A stretch of DNA of 26,652 bases from Bacteriovoracaceae bacterium UBA6144 (lineage in GTDB: Bacteria > Bdellovibrionota > Bacteriovoracia > Bacteriovoracales > Bacteriovoracaceae). A program made the translations under genes and the position numbers. The stretch is taken from NCBI GenBank assembly GCA_002435705.1, contig DIVA01000028.1:49609-76260 (forward strand). Reading direction: 5' to 3'. Positions 15,248 to 23,405 of the stretch are shown piece after piece (the first letter of the stretch is position 1; each line of letters begins with the position of its first letter). The notes under the pieces were generated by a model. It saw only the letters and a list, made by a program, of their open reading frames with translations. It searched no databases and was not told the DNA's origin.

Positions 15248-16453
15248 TCACAGAAAGAGTTTTTGTGCTTTTTTAATACTGTTCACGAGCTGATCAATAT
15301 CCGCGCTCGTATTGTACAGACCAAAGGAGGCACGGGCCGCCGCAGTCACGCCAAATCGTTTTAAAAGTGGTTGAGTGCAGTGGTGACCGGTTCTAATGGC
15401 CACACCTTCAAGATTTAAAACACTGCCTAGGTCTTGAGGGTGAAGACCTTGGATTTCAAAGGCAAAAGTGGCTACTTTTTTGGGATGAGTCCCAAAAATA
15501 ACAAGGCCTGTGATTTGAGAGAGTTTTGCGGTGGCTTCTTTGAGCAGCTCTTGATCACGCTCTTCAATAAACTTGAAACCAATTTGTTGCACAAACTCTA
15601 ACGCCGCTCCAAATCCTAATACTTCTGTGATGGCCGGAGTGCCTGCTTCAAATTTTTCCGGCAGTTTATTCCAAGTGGTTTTCTCAAAGGTGACCGTTGA
15701 AATCATATTTCCGCCGCCCTGATAAGGAGGCATGGCTTCGAGCAGACTCTGTCTTCCCCACAGCACACCGACTCCCGTAGGTCCATAGACTTTGTGGGCC
15801 GAGAAGCAGAGAAAATCCGCTCCAAGCTTTTGGACGTCTAGTGGGAAATGAGGTGCTGCCTGAGCTGCATCTAAGAGCAGGGTAATCTTTTTATCTTTTA
15901 AAATCCTCTGCACCTCTTGCATATTTGTGATGACACCGGTGGTGTTGCTCACCATGGAGAGTGCGACGATTTTTGTGCGTTTTGAAATGAGACTCTCAAA
16001 ACTTTTATAATCGAGGCTCCCATCATCAAGCACTGGGATGATTAATAGTTTTGCGCGTTTCTCATCTCTGAGCATCTGCCATGGCACGATATTGGCGTGA
16101 TGCTCGAGCTCACTGATAATGATCTCGTCACCCTCATGAATATTAGCGCGGCCCCATGAACTTGCCACAAGGTTGATGGAATCAGTCGTGCCTTTGGTGA
16201 AAATAATTTCTTCCCGGGCACTTGCATTGAGAAAATCTTTCACCTGGTCACGCACCACCTCGAATTGGCGTGTGTTGTCTTCACTTAATGAATAAATCCC
16301 ACGGTGTACATTTGAGGTGTGCCCATTGAGGTAGGCGCTCATCGTCTCAGAGACACTTAGGGGCTTGAGAGCAGTCGCGGCACTATCGAGGTAGGCGAGG
16401 CGTTTGCCATTCATCTGAGTCGAGAGCATCGGAAAGAGTTCAGTCAAATTCAT
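15248..16453 (-). CDS. sufS: SufS-type cysteine desulfurase
   Basis: PLP enzyme that takes sulfur from cysteine to form a persulfide for Fe-S assembly. The length of 401 residues is normal for SufS. PLP-binding Lys221 is in CFSAHKVYGPTG, the conserved His119 in ELEHHANIVPW, and Asp195 in LLLDAAQAAPH. The active-site Cys359 lies in RTGHHCTQPL, the short-loop form that marks group II (SufS/CsdA) enzymes. Its start overlaps the sufD stop by four bases. SufS usually needs a SufE or SufU sulfur acceptor; none is encoded in this operon, so one would have to lie elsewhere. Confidence 0.96.
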   Translation of the reverse strand: MNLTELFPMLSTQMNGKRLAYLDSAATALKPLSVSETMSAYLNGHTSNVHRGIYSLSEDNTRQFEVVRDQVKDFLNASAREEIIFTKGTTDSINLVASSWGRANIHEGDEIIISELEHHANIVPWQMLRDEKRAKLLIIPVLDDGSLDYKSFESLISKRTKIVALSMVSNTTGVITNMQEVQRILKDKKITLLLDAAQAAPHFPLDVQKLGADFLCFSAHKVYGPTGVGVLWGRQSLLEAMPPYQGGGNMISTVTFEKTTWNKLPEKFEAGTPAITEVLGFGAALEFVQQIGFKFIEERDQELLKEATAKLSQITGLVIFGTHPKKVATFAFEIQGLHPQDLGSVLNLEGVAIRTGHHCTQPLLKRFGVTAAARASFGLYNTSADIDQLVNSIKKAQKLFL

Positions 16454-17526
16454 TGTTGCTCCAAAAACTGTTTGAAAAATGTTTTTGATTCAGGTGAATT
16501 TTCTGTGAACACTTCTTGAATGAAGGCGTGGCTTAAAAGTTCTTGCGCGCGATTTTGTGAAATTCCGCGAGAGAGGAGGTAGAAAAGCTCGTTCTCCCCA
16601 ATGCGTCCAGTAGTTGAGCCATGAGAGCATTTAACGTCATCGGCAAAGATTTCTAATTGTGGCTGACCGATGGCATGAGCTTTCTTTGATTTTAAAATAT
16701 TTCTATTCAGTTGTGCTGAATGCACTCGTTGAGCGTCACGGACGATTTTAATGCGACCAGTGAAGATCGCCTTGGATTCACCATCCAGTAAGTTTTTTGC
16801 CAACTGATCGGCCGCCGTGTCTGGAGAGTGGTGAATAATCTGAGAGTGAACATCTACGTTTGATTTGAGTTTCAAAAGACTGAGGCTTCGAAGCTTGGCA
16901 AAACTCTCCTCTCCCATAAGTTCCGTCAAGAGATCAAGACGAGTTTTTTGAGAGTCGCTGCTCAGGATTGTTTGTTCGTAACGAGCGCGTTTCGCCACCT
17001 TGGTAGTGATGGTGTGAGTATTAATCGACTGTGCTCCCTCTTTAAAACTCAGTGAGTGCTCAAGGGTAGATCCTTCCGCCAGCTCAATCAGTGTTTCCGA
17101 GTGAGTGTGCCCGAGTTCACTGCCACTATAATCCTGTAAAATACTGGCCTTAATTCCTGCCAATACATGGATCTCAATGAAGGCCAGTGTGGCCTCATGT
17201 GATTGAGTAGACGGTCTTGTGATGGAGATCTTTAAGGGCTGAGTCATGGCTTCAGTGATGGTGATTTTATACTTAACGCCAGATCTTTTAAGTGTGCTCC
17301 AGAAGTCAGAACCAGCTACTTTGATCTCACTGAGACTCACGCCTTGGGGGAGTGAATTGATTTGCGTTTGAGCTCCTGATATTTCCACGTGGCTAGCAGA
17401 GGTAAACTCTGCTTTGGCCGGTGAGAGGTCTTGCTGGAAAAAACTCTCCAACTGACTAAAGCGCCAGGCTTCAGAAAATGGTGGGTAACTCAACTGAGGA
17501 GAATCTTGAAAGCCAGAAAGCTTCAT
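16450..17526 (-). CDS. sufD: SufD, SufBCD scaffold subunit
   Basis: Partner of SufB in the SufBC2D scaffold. The 358-residue protein is variable at the N-terminus, with a beta-helix-like middle. The C-terminal family signature is clear: FADDVKCSHGSTTGRIGENELFYL followed by LLSRGISQNRAQELLSHAF. The His in CSHGSTTG is the residue implicated with a SufB Cys in cluster assembly. The start is fixed by a one-base overlap with the sufC stop (TAATG) at 17524-17528, so expression is coupled. SufD is less conserved than SufB, which explains the weaker N-terminal match. Confidence 0.93.
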   Translation of the reverse strand: MKLSGFQDSPQLSYPPFSEAWRFSQLESFFQQDLSPAKAEFTSASHVEISGAQTQINSLPQGVSLSEIKVAGSDFWSTLKRSGVKYKITITEAMTQPLKISITRPSTQSHEATLAFIEIHVLAGIKASILQDYSGSELGHTHSETLIELAEGSTLEHSLSFKEGAQSINTHTITTKVAKRARYEQTILSSDSQKTRLDLLTELMGEESFAKLRSLSLLKLKSNVDVHSQIIHHSPDTAADQLAKNLLDGESKAIFTGRIKIVRDAQRVHSAQLNRNILKSKKAHAIGQPQLEIFADDVKCSHGSTTGRIGENELFYLLSRGISQNRAQELLSHAFIQEVFTENSPESKTFFKQFLEQQ

Positions 17527-18287
17527 TAGTGCTGCTCCTGAATAAGCCAGTCGTAGCCTTTCTTCTCAAGTTCAAGGGCCAAAGATTTATCACCGGACTT
17601 GATGATTTTACCTTTATAAAGGACGTGCACATAATCAGGCACAATCAGATCCAAGAGGCGCTGGTAATGAGTCACGAGCACGATGGCATTGTACTTCGAG
17701 CGAAGAGCATTCACGCCTTTGGCGACAATTCGCAGGGCATCGATATCAAGGCCCGAGTCTGTTTCATCTAAGAGGGCCAAGCGCGGACCCAAGAGTGCCA
17801 TCTGAAGGATTTCATTTTTCTTTTTCTCACCACCTGAGAATCCAGCGTTCACATCCCGATGGAGAAAGGCCTCATCCATCTCTAAAAGCTTGAGCTTCTG
17901 GCGCACGAGATCCATGAACTGAGCCTCTTCCATTTTGTCGAGACCTTGATAGGCACAGACTTCGTTAAAGGCTTCTCTTAAAAAATCCAAGTTAGAAACA
18001 CCAGGAATCTCAACCGGATACTGAAACCCTAAAAAAATTCCTTCTTTGGCCCGCTCATCGGCTTCAAGGGAGAGTAGATCTATCTTTTTACGATTTACTT
18101 CAAAATCTATGCTGCCACCTGTGACTTCATAAGAGGGGTGACCGGCGATGACTTTTGAGAGAGTACTCTTACCAGAGCCGTTGGGACCCATGATGGCGTG
18201 CACTTCTCCGGGTTTAACATGAAAATTAATTCCATGAAGAATATTGGTGCCTTCGACTTGAGCGGTTAAGTTTTGAATGTCTAACAT
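17526..18287 (-). CDS. sufC: SufC, ABC-type ATPase of the SUF complex
   Basis: Cytoplasmic ABC ATPase that drives conformational change of the SufBCD scaffold; not a transporter. The 253 residues show Walker A GPNGSGKST (34-42, Lys40), Q-loop LGFQYPVEIPG with the SufC-specific PVEIPGV, signature FSGGEKKKNEI, Walker B LALLDETDSGLD and the switch His in VTHYQRLL. AGGA lies 6 bases before the ATG at 18285-18287, partly inside the end of sufB, whose stop is only 3 bases upstream. Confidence 0.98.
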   Translation of the reverse strand: MLDIQNLTAQVEGTNILHGINFHVKPGEVHAIMGPNGSGKSTLSKVIAGHPSYEVTGGSIDFEVNRKKIDLLSLEADERAKEGIFLGFQYPVEIPGVSNLDFLREAFNEVCAYQGLDKMEEAQFMDLVRQKLKLLEMDEAFLHRDVNAGFSGGEKKKNEILQMALLGPRLALLDETDSGLDIDALRIVAKGVNALRSKYNAIVLVTHYQRLLDLIVPDYVHVLYKGKIIKSGDKSLALELEKKGYDWLIQEQH

Positions 18288-18290
18288 ATT

Positions 18291-19721
18291 TTATCCTACG
18301 CTGTTTTCAAGTTTCATCTCGATCAACTTCACCGCTTCCACGGAGAACTCGAGAGGGAGAGTTTTAAATACATCTTTGCAAAATCCGTTCACGATCAAGG
18401 AAATAGCTTTCTCTTGGGAGTAGCCACGGCTCTTGAGATAAAAAATTTGATCTGCACTGATCTTGGACGTCGTCGCTTCGTGCTCAACGACCGCGGTGTC
18501 ATTCTTTACATCAATTGTAGGGAAGGTGTGGGCGCCACACTGGTCTCCGATCAACATGCTGTCACACTGAGAGTAATTTCGAGCACCAGTGGCTGAGGGC
18601 ATGATTTTGACGAGACCGCGATAGACGTTATTGGATTTCTCCGCACTGATGCCTTTAGAGATAATCGTCGAGCGGGTATTTTTCCCCACGTGAATCATCT
18701 TGGTGCCGGTGTCGGCTTGCATGAAATGGTTGGTGAGTGCCACAGAGTAGAACTGCCCCACGGAATTTTCCCCAATCAGCACACAGCTCGGATATTTCCA
18801 AGTGATCGCCGAGCCGGCTTCCACTTGCGTCCAAGAAATCTTAGAGTTCTTCCCAAGGCAGTGACCTCGTTTGGTGACGAAGTTATAGATCCCACCCAGG
18901 CCTTTTTTGTCGCCGGCATACCAGTTCTGAACGGTTGAGTATTTGATTTCAGCATCATCTAAAGTGATAAGTTCCACGATCGCAGCGTGAAGTTGGTTTT
19001 CATCCCGCTGAGGGGCCGTACAGCCCTCGAGGTAATTCACGTACGAGCCTTTGTCGGCGATGATGAGTGTGCGCTCAAACTGGCCGGTCTCTTTGGCATT
19101 GATGCGAAAATACGTGGAGAGATCCAGCGGGCACTTCACTCCCTCAGGAATGTAGACAAAAGAGCCGTCGGTGAAGACGGCACAATTGAGAGCGGCATAA
19201 TAGTTATCCGCGGCGGGCACAACGGTGCCGAGATATTTTTTGACGAGTTCAGGATACTTTTTAACCGCCTCAGAGATAGAGCAGAAGATAACTCCCACTT
19301 TCTCAAGGTCTTCTTGGTGGGTTGTCCCCACGGAAACCGAATCAAACACCGCATCCACGGCCACACCCATCAGACGTTTTTGTTCCGTCACAGGAATACC
19401 AAGTTTTTCAAATGTCTCTAGTAATTCGGGATCGATTTCATTGAGACTATCGACTTTCTTTTTGGATTTTGGTTTGGCGTAATATGTCAGTGCCTGAAAA
19501 TCCACCGGCGGCACCTCACAGTACTGCCAAGTCGGATGCACCATGCTCTGCCACTGACGGAAACCTTTTAGGCGAAACTCTAAGAGCCACTCGGGCTCTT
19601 CTTTCTTACTCGAGAGCAGGCGGATGATCTCTTCGCTGATGCCCTTGGGAAAATCTTCAATATCAATGTCTGTGACAAAGCCGTATTTGTAGTCTTCTTG
19701 CATTTTTTCATCGGCCTTCAT
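18291..19721 (-). CDS. sufB: SufB, SufBCD scaffold subunit
   Basis: Main scaffold on which Fe-S clusters are built. It is 476 residues from the ATG at 19719-19721, close to the usual 470-480. The N-terminal part has PEWLLEFRLKGFRQW and the core has YFRINAKETGQFERTLIIAD with EGCTAPQRDENQLHAA. The C-terminal block has MLIGDQCGAHTFPTIDVKN and VEHEATTSKISADQIFYLKSRG. The start overlaps the stop of the Rrf2 gene (ATGA) and has AAGGA at the right distance; an in-frame ATG at 19748 would add nine residues overlapping the regulator and is less likely. Confidence 0.97.
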   Translation of the reverse strand: MKADEKMQEDYKYGFVTDIDIEDFPKGISEEIIRLLSSKKEEPEWLLEFRLKGFRQWQSMVHPTWQYCEVPPVDFQALTYYAKPKSKKKVDSLNEIDPELLETFEKLGIPVTEQKRLMGVAVDAVFDSVSVGTTHQEDLEKVGVIFCSISEAVKKYPELVKKYLGTVVPAADNYYAALNCAVFTDGSFVYIPEGVKCPLDLSTYFRINAKETGQFERTLIIADKGSYVNYLEGCTAPQRDENQLHAAIVELITLDDAEIKYSTVQNWYAGDKKGLGGIYNFVTKRGHCLGKNSKISWTQVEAGSAITWKYPSCVLIGENSVGQFYSVALTNHFMQADTGTKMIHVGKNTRSTIISKGISAEKSNNVYRGLVKIMPSATGARNYSQCDSMLIGDQCGAHTFPTIDVKNDTAVVEHEATTSKISADQIFYLKSRGYSQEKAISLIVNGFCKDVFKTLPLEFSVEAVKLIEMKLENSVG

Positions 19722-20167
19722 TGCGGCATCCTTAGCAGGGGGGGGCAAGTTTTTTCAAACTGTCGGGGATTATCTTCTAAGAGCTCTTTGATGGAGAGCG
19801 AGGAAAAGATAGCGACCACATAGTCGTTGAGTTTTTTTATCGGTTGAGAAATATTACAAGTTCCCATCAATTCACAAGGGCCATCGTGGCAGTCGACGCC
19901 AAAACCCTTACCCTCAATCAGCTCAACCAACTGCAGGTAACTGAGTTGAGAGAGATCATGGTGCAGAGAATAGCCACCCTTGGTGCCTTTCACCGAACTG
20001 AGGATGCCCGCCAGGTTCAACTGCTGCATCACCTTACTGGTGGTATCAAAGGGGGTGTGGAAACGGTCACACACCTCTCTGGCACTGGTGAGTTCCTCAG
20101 GGTTTTTATCACTCATGAGTTTTAAAACCATGAGTGCATATTCAACTTTTCTATTAATTTTGAGCAT
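19718..20167 (-). CDS. Rrf2-family Fe-S-responsive regulator of the SUF operon
   Basis: A 149-residue IscR/SufR-like repressor. The winged-helix domain begins MLKINRKVEYALMVLKLM, with the Rrf2 wing motif SVKGTKGGYSL (58-68). Three cysteines at C93, C98 and C104 (spacing C-x4-C-x5-C) sit where IscR binds its [2Fe-2S] cluster, so cluster occupancy probably controls DNA binding. It is the first gene of the operon and overlaps sufB by four bases, the expected arrangement for autoregulation plus control of the suf genes. I chose the ATG at 20165-20167 because it matches the family start; a GTG at 20198 would add eleven unusual residues. A candidate operator lies just upstream. Confidence 0.93.
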   Translation of the reverse strand: MLKINRKVEYALMVLKLMSDKNPEELTSAREVCDRFHTPFDTTSKVMQQLNLAGILSSVKGTKGGYSLHHDLSQLSYLQLVELIEGKGFGVDCHDGPCELMGTCNISQPIKKLNDYVVAIFSSLSIKELLEDNPRQFEKTCPPLLRMPQ

Positions 20168-20186
20168 AAATAAGCCTAAATTTACC

Positions 20187-20212
20187 TTAGATTCAGGCAC
20201 AGGCTAACCTAA
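20187..20212 (-). promoter_or_regulatory. Candidate Rrf2 operator upstream of the SUF operon
   Basis: On the minus strand TTAGGTT (20206-20212) and AATCTAA (20187-20193) form an imperfect dyad with 6 of 7 matching positions, 12 bases apart. It lies 20 bases upstream of the regulator's start codon. More TTAG/CTAA elements surround it (for example CTAA...TTTAG toward the start codon), making a cluster of half-site-like repeats where a self-regulating Rrf2 protein would bind. The match to published IscR sites is not close; this is a positional inference. Confidence 0.35.
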
Positions 20213-20249
20213 AACGGCTAAATTTGCACTTATTTTTAACTGGCTGATA

Positions 20250-20762
20250 TTAGAGAATTTCTAGATCTTGAAAAAAGAGGGCCGTTAAGGCCACTAGAAC
20301 AACTATCCCTATGATCATGCGCCATGGGATAGTGCGTTCAACTTTCATTTTCGGCACTGGAAGTGCCCCTTTTTTGGTCCATTTCTTTTCACTTTTAGGG
20401 AGATCCAGCACCACTTTGGTGGGTTTCGCTGGGGCTTCAAAAGTCACCTCAACGGACTCTTTTTCTGGAGCTTCTAAGGTCACACTGGGGATAGATCCAA
20501 TGGCCAGAGGGAGATATTCTGAATAAGGAGTCGGAGTATTGGGGGCAATTCGCTGATTATCGATCATGACCCCATTGGTGCTACCTAGGTCTGTGACGAG
20601 GAAATTGCCCTTGCGATCGATTTCAATTTTACAATGCTGGCGCGAAAGTCCTTCTACCTTAAGAATGACATCACAATTAGATCCCCGTCCGATAAGCACG
20701 GAGGTTTGATCCACTTCGAACTCTTGAACCCCATCACTGAGTGTATGAAATATCAGCTTCAT
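20250..20762 (-). CDS. FHA-domain protein with C-terminal membrane anchor
   Basis: A 170-residue protein. The N-terminal FHA domain (about 1-90) has the phosphothreonine-binding set GRGSNCD, LSRQHCKI and DLGSTNGVMI. A Pro/Lys-rich linker follows, and a single hydrophobic helix (about 148-165, IIGIVVLVALTALFF) ends a few residues before the C-terminus. This predicts a tail-anchored inner-membrane protein with the FHA domain in the cytoplasm. It would read Ser/Thr phosphorylation at the membrane; no Ser/Thr kinase gene is in the window. It lies 18 bases downstream of argS, probably in one transcript. The ATG at 20760-20762 has no clear ribosome site, but a TAAACT/AGTTTA palindrome lies next to it. 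Confidence 0.88.
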   Translation of the reverse strand: MKLIFHTLSDGVQEFEVDQTSVLIGRGSNCDVILKVEGLSRQHCKIEIDRKGNFLVTDLGSTNGVMIDNQRIAPNTPTPYSEYLPLAIGSIPSVTLEAPEKESVEVTFEAPAKPTKVVLDLPKSEKKWTKKGALPVPKMKVERTIPWRMIIGIVVLVALTALFFQDLEIL

Positions 20763-20780
20763 AAACTTAGTTTATCTGAA

Positions 20781-22535
20781 TTACATTTTTTGTGGAACAG
20801 GAATTCCTAACAGGGCCAATCCTTCCTTTATCACCTGGGCCGCACTCAAGGCGAGCTCGAGACGAGCTTCTTTTTGCCCCGATGGCGCACTGGCAACCGG
20901 ACACTCAGAGTAGAAAGAGTTAAAAGCGCGGGCCACATCAAAGAGAAAGCTGGTCAACACATTAGGGCGGTATTGCTCACAGGCCTGGGCCACCACAGTA
21001 TTGAACTGAGGCAGGAGCCGGATAAGCTCCATCTCTTGAGGCGTTGTGAGAGTAAGGTAGTCAGCTTGAACGCTCATTTGGATTTTACGCTTCATACTTT
21101 GAATGCGCGCATAGGTGTACTGAAGATAAGGACCTGACTCTCCATCGAGTTTAAGCCACTCGGTCATATCAAAAACAATTTTCTTTAAGGGATCAATCCG
21201 AGTCATGCCATATTTGATCGCTCCGCGGGCCACATCTTGGGCGGTTGATTCGATCTCATCAGTACTCCACTCGCCTTGGTAGCGGTTGAGATAGTCTGTT
21301 TTAATTTTCTCCACCATGTTATCAATCAGCGCCTGGAGTGCCACGATGTTGCCTTTGCGAGAGCTCATGGCTCCATCGGGGAGTTCCACGAAATCATAGG
21401 CGAGATGAAAACAATCTTTGGCGTGTTTGAAACCCATGAGTTCCAGAATTTTAAAAACTTGTTTGAAGTGGTGCGACTGTCTTAGGTCCACAATATAGAG
21501 ACTCTTCTCGATGCCTTTCTCTTGAAATTTTCTGCGGGCCAGTTCTACATCTTTCGTCGCATAGAGCCCGTTACCGTCAGACTTGATGAGGAGGCAAAAC
21601 CCAAGGCCATAGTCTTTAAGGTCCGCGCCGACTGCACCTTGATCCTCAATGAATAGTCCTTTTTTCTGCCACTCTCGAGCGAGTTTCACTGAATCTGAAT
21701 CAACCTCAGACTCCCAAAACCACACATCAAACTCCACACCGGCCCAGGCGTAAACTTCTTTCATCAGATCAATCGACCATTGACGAGTTTCAAGCCACAA
21801 ATCAAAGAAGGGGCCAGCTTTTTTCTCTAGCTGCGCAAGGATTTCTGTCAGCTCTTTACGATTGACGTCTTCTTGAGGAGTGCCTTTTTCGTCTTCAAGC
21901 TTATTATGAGCGAGGGTGTAGAGTCTTCCCAGCCAAGCTCCTTTTCTCTCTTTTGGAGGCGTCTCCGTATTGTGATTTTTAAAATACCATAAGCACTTCG
22001 CCACATGTGTGCCTACATCTCCTGGAAAAGTAGAGGCGACGATATCAAAGTTGCAGTAACGATGAAGACGAATAAGGGCGTCACCTAAGCACAGATTTCT
22101 CATGTGCCCCACATGCATTTCTTTATGGGTGTTGGGCTGTGAGTACTCGATCATCGTGCGAGGCATGTCTTGGGAGATTTTTCTTTTAAAAAAACTCTGA
22201 TCCATGACTTGTGGGATGATGAGTTGAGCCAGATGACCTGGAGAGTAGGTGAAGTTAAGGTAGGGGCCCACATTTTGAGCTTTCTCCACAAAAGCCGGTT
22301 TTGCCTGAGAGGATTGCAGTTTGTCCGAGAGTGATTTGGCGAGTGCGGCCGGATTAAGTTTTAGTTCTTTAGCAAAGGGGAAAAGAGCGAAGGCCAGATG
22401 TCCCATCTTGGAGTCAGGTGTACTGGCAAAGCCGTTGTAGATCTGTCTCTCCTCCACTTGAGCACCCAGCTCTTTGAGTGAGGGGAGGAGCCAGGTGGTT
22501 AGTTCTAGACGGATTTGGTCGTGCATTAACATCAT
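20781..22535 (-). CDS. argS: Arginyl-tRNA synthetase
   Basis: Class I synthetase that charges tRNA-Arg. It is 584 residues, the normal size. The N-terminal additional domain contacts tRNA; the HIGH-type motif HVGH is at 141-144 in THKEMHVGHMRNL. FCLLIKSDGNGLYATKDVELAR matches the family, and GAMSSRKGNIV takes the place of the KMSKS loop. The C-terminal part is a DALR anticodon-binding domain with the family order FNSFYSECPV. AAGGA stands 6 bases before the first ATG (22533-22535), which fixes the start. The FHA gene follows after 18 bases; there is no evident link between tRNA charging and FHA signalling. Confidence 0.97.
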   Translation of the reverse strand: MMLMHDQIRLELTTWLLPSLKELGAQVEERQIYNGFASTPDSKMGHLAFALFPFAKELKLNPAALAKSLSDKLQSSQAKPAFVEKAQNVGPYLNFTYSPGHLAQLIIPQVMDQSFFKRKISQDMPRTMIEYSQPNTHKEMHVGHMRNLCLGDALIRLHRYCNFDIVASTFPGDVGTHVAKCLWYFKNHNTETPPKERKGAWLGRLYTLAHNKLEDEKGTPQEDVNRKELTEILAQLEKKAGPFFDLWLETRQWSIDLMKEVYAWAGVEFDVWFWESEVDSDSVKLAREWQKKGLFIEDQGAVGADLKDYGLGFCLLIKSDGNGLYATKDVELARRKFQEKGIEKSLYIVDLRQSHHFKQVFKILELMGFKHAKDCFHLAYDFVELPDGAMSSRKGNIVALQALIDNMVEKIKTDYLNRYQGEWSTDEIESTAQDVARGAIKYGMTRIDPLKKIVFDMTEWLKLDGESGPYLQYTYARIQSMKRKIQMSVQADYLTLTTPQEMELIRLLPQFNTVVAQACEQYRPNVLTSFLFDVARAFNSFYSECPVASAPSGQKEARLELALSAAQVIKEGLALLGIPVPQKM

Positions 22536-22580
22536 AACTCTTCCTTATTCTTTTACTCAAAGCTCACGATAGGTTAACTG

Positions 22581-22943
22581 ATGAAATCTATTTTGATAAT
22601 CCTCATCTTACTCACAAGTGCTCTTTGTTGTGCCGAGGACACTGATAATTTTGATGAGGCCCGAGATATTCTCTCTGGTCAGTATGTCTCAGGTGGTTAT
22701 CTGCTCTATGATTGCGTGGATGAACATTGGGTCTGTGCCATGAAAGAGAATCAGCAAATCTGTGAAGCTAGGCGTGAAGATGAGCTTAAGCAGGGCAAAC
22801 ACTCTCTGAGTTGTCTGGCCGCCGAAATTTTTCAAAGCTACAAAGAGTGCAAAGAAAAGCAACTGTCTTTAGTTAAACTGGGCGTTAAGCCTCGTAACTG
22901 CTTGCATCCATCAGAGCGAAAAAGACTTATCGGATTTCAATAG
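22581..22943 (+). CDS. Small secreted cysteine-rich protein of unknown function
   Basis: I do not recognise this 120-residue protein. A signal peptide (MKSILIILILLTSALCCA) is followed by a mature chain with six cysteines in YDC, WVC, QIC, LSC, KEC and RNC contexts. This suggests three disulfides and a compact exported protein. The signal end SALCCAED is not a good lipobox, so a lipoprotein is less likely. It is divergent from argS (45 bases between starts), and its last 17 bases overlap the convergent acetyltransferase gene. The cysteine spacing differs from that of the larger cysteine-rich protein at 13975, so I do not claim they are paralogues. Confidence 0.72.
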   Translation: MKSILIILILLTSALCCAEDTDNFDEARDILSGQYVSGGYLLYDCVDEHWVCAMKENQQICEARREDELKQGKHSLSCLAAEIFQSYKECKEKQLSLVKLGVKPRNCLHPSERKRLIGFQ

Positions 22944-23388
22944 ACATGAGGCGATGATCGCCAATACTTGGAATCGCAAAAACTTCACCATGGCCTTGAA
23001 AGCCCACCTTTTCATAAAAACCTTCGGCTGAAACGCGGGCATTACACCATAAAAGTGTACATTGATTCTGTTTGATTAAAGGAAAAGCAGTTTTGAGCAA
23101 GGCCGAACTTAGGCCCCTGCCTTGGTAGTCAGGATGGGTCGCCATTCCTCTTAAGCGGTACTGGTGGGGATGAGCGGCTTCAAAAATGTCTTTATTTTCA
23201 AAATAAAAAGATGCGACTGAGACGAGCTTACCGTCAATAAAAGCACCTAAGTGGAAGGTGAGTTCATCGTCATCACCTTTAAACACGCAGTCGGCGAGAG
23301 TTCCATGGGGTCTGAGCATTTGATGACGTAGGGGATAGGTATCTCGAACACTGACTCGTAATACTTTCATGTGGGCAATGTAAGGCAT
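22927..23388 (-). CDS. GNAT-family N-acetyltransferase
   Basis: A 153-residue acetyltransferase fold. Motif A, binding acetyl-CoA, is clear in RLRGMATHPDYQGRGLSSALL, and motif B is in LLWCNARVSAEGFYEKVGFQGHGEVF. It would transfer an acetyl group from acetyl-CoA to an unknown amine. The start may be the ATG at 23388 or the one at 23370 (MKVLRVSV); neither has a ribosome site, and the core fold begins soon after the second. It overlaps the small cysteine-rich gene tail to tail and lies 17 bases from the end of the next gene upstream, with which it may be co-transcribed. Confidence 0.88.
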   Translation of the reverse strand: MPYIAHMKVLRVSVRDTYPLRHQMLRPHGTLADCVFKGDDDELTFHLGAFIDGKLVSVASFYFENKDIFEAAHPHQYRLRGMATHPDYQGRGLSSALLKTAFPLIKQNQCTLLWCNARVSAEGFYEKVGFQGHGEVFAIPSIGDHRLMSIEIR

Positions 23389-23405
23389 GCGTGAACAATA
23401 GCCAA

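Noticed and set aside
19722..19748. Nine-residue N-terminal extension of SufB
   Set aside because: It would overlap the regulator gene by 31 bases; the ATGA overlap at 19718-19721 with a good ribosome site is more convincing.
22581..22943. Lipoprotein or paralogue of the 14-cysteine protein
   Set aside because: SALCC is a poor lipobox, and the cysteine spacing and length do not match the protein at 13975-14622.
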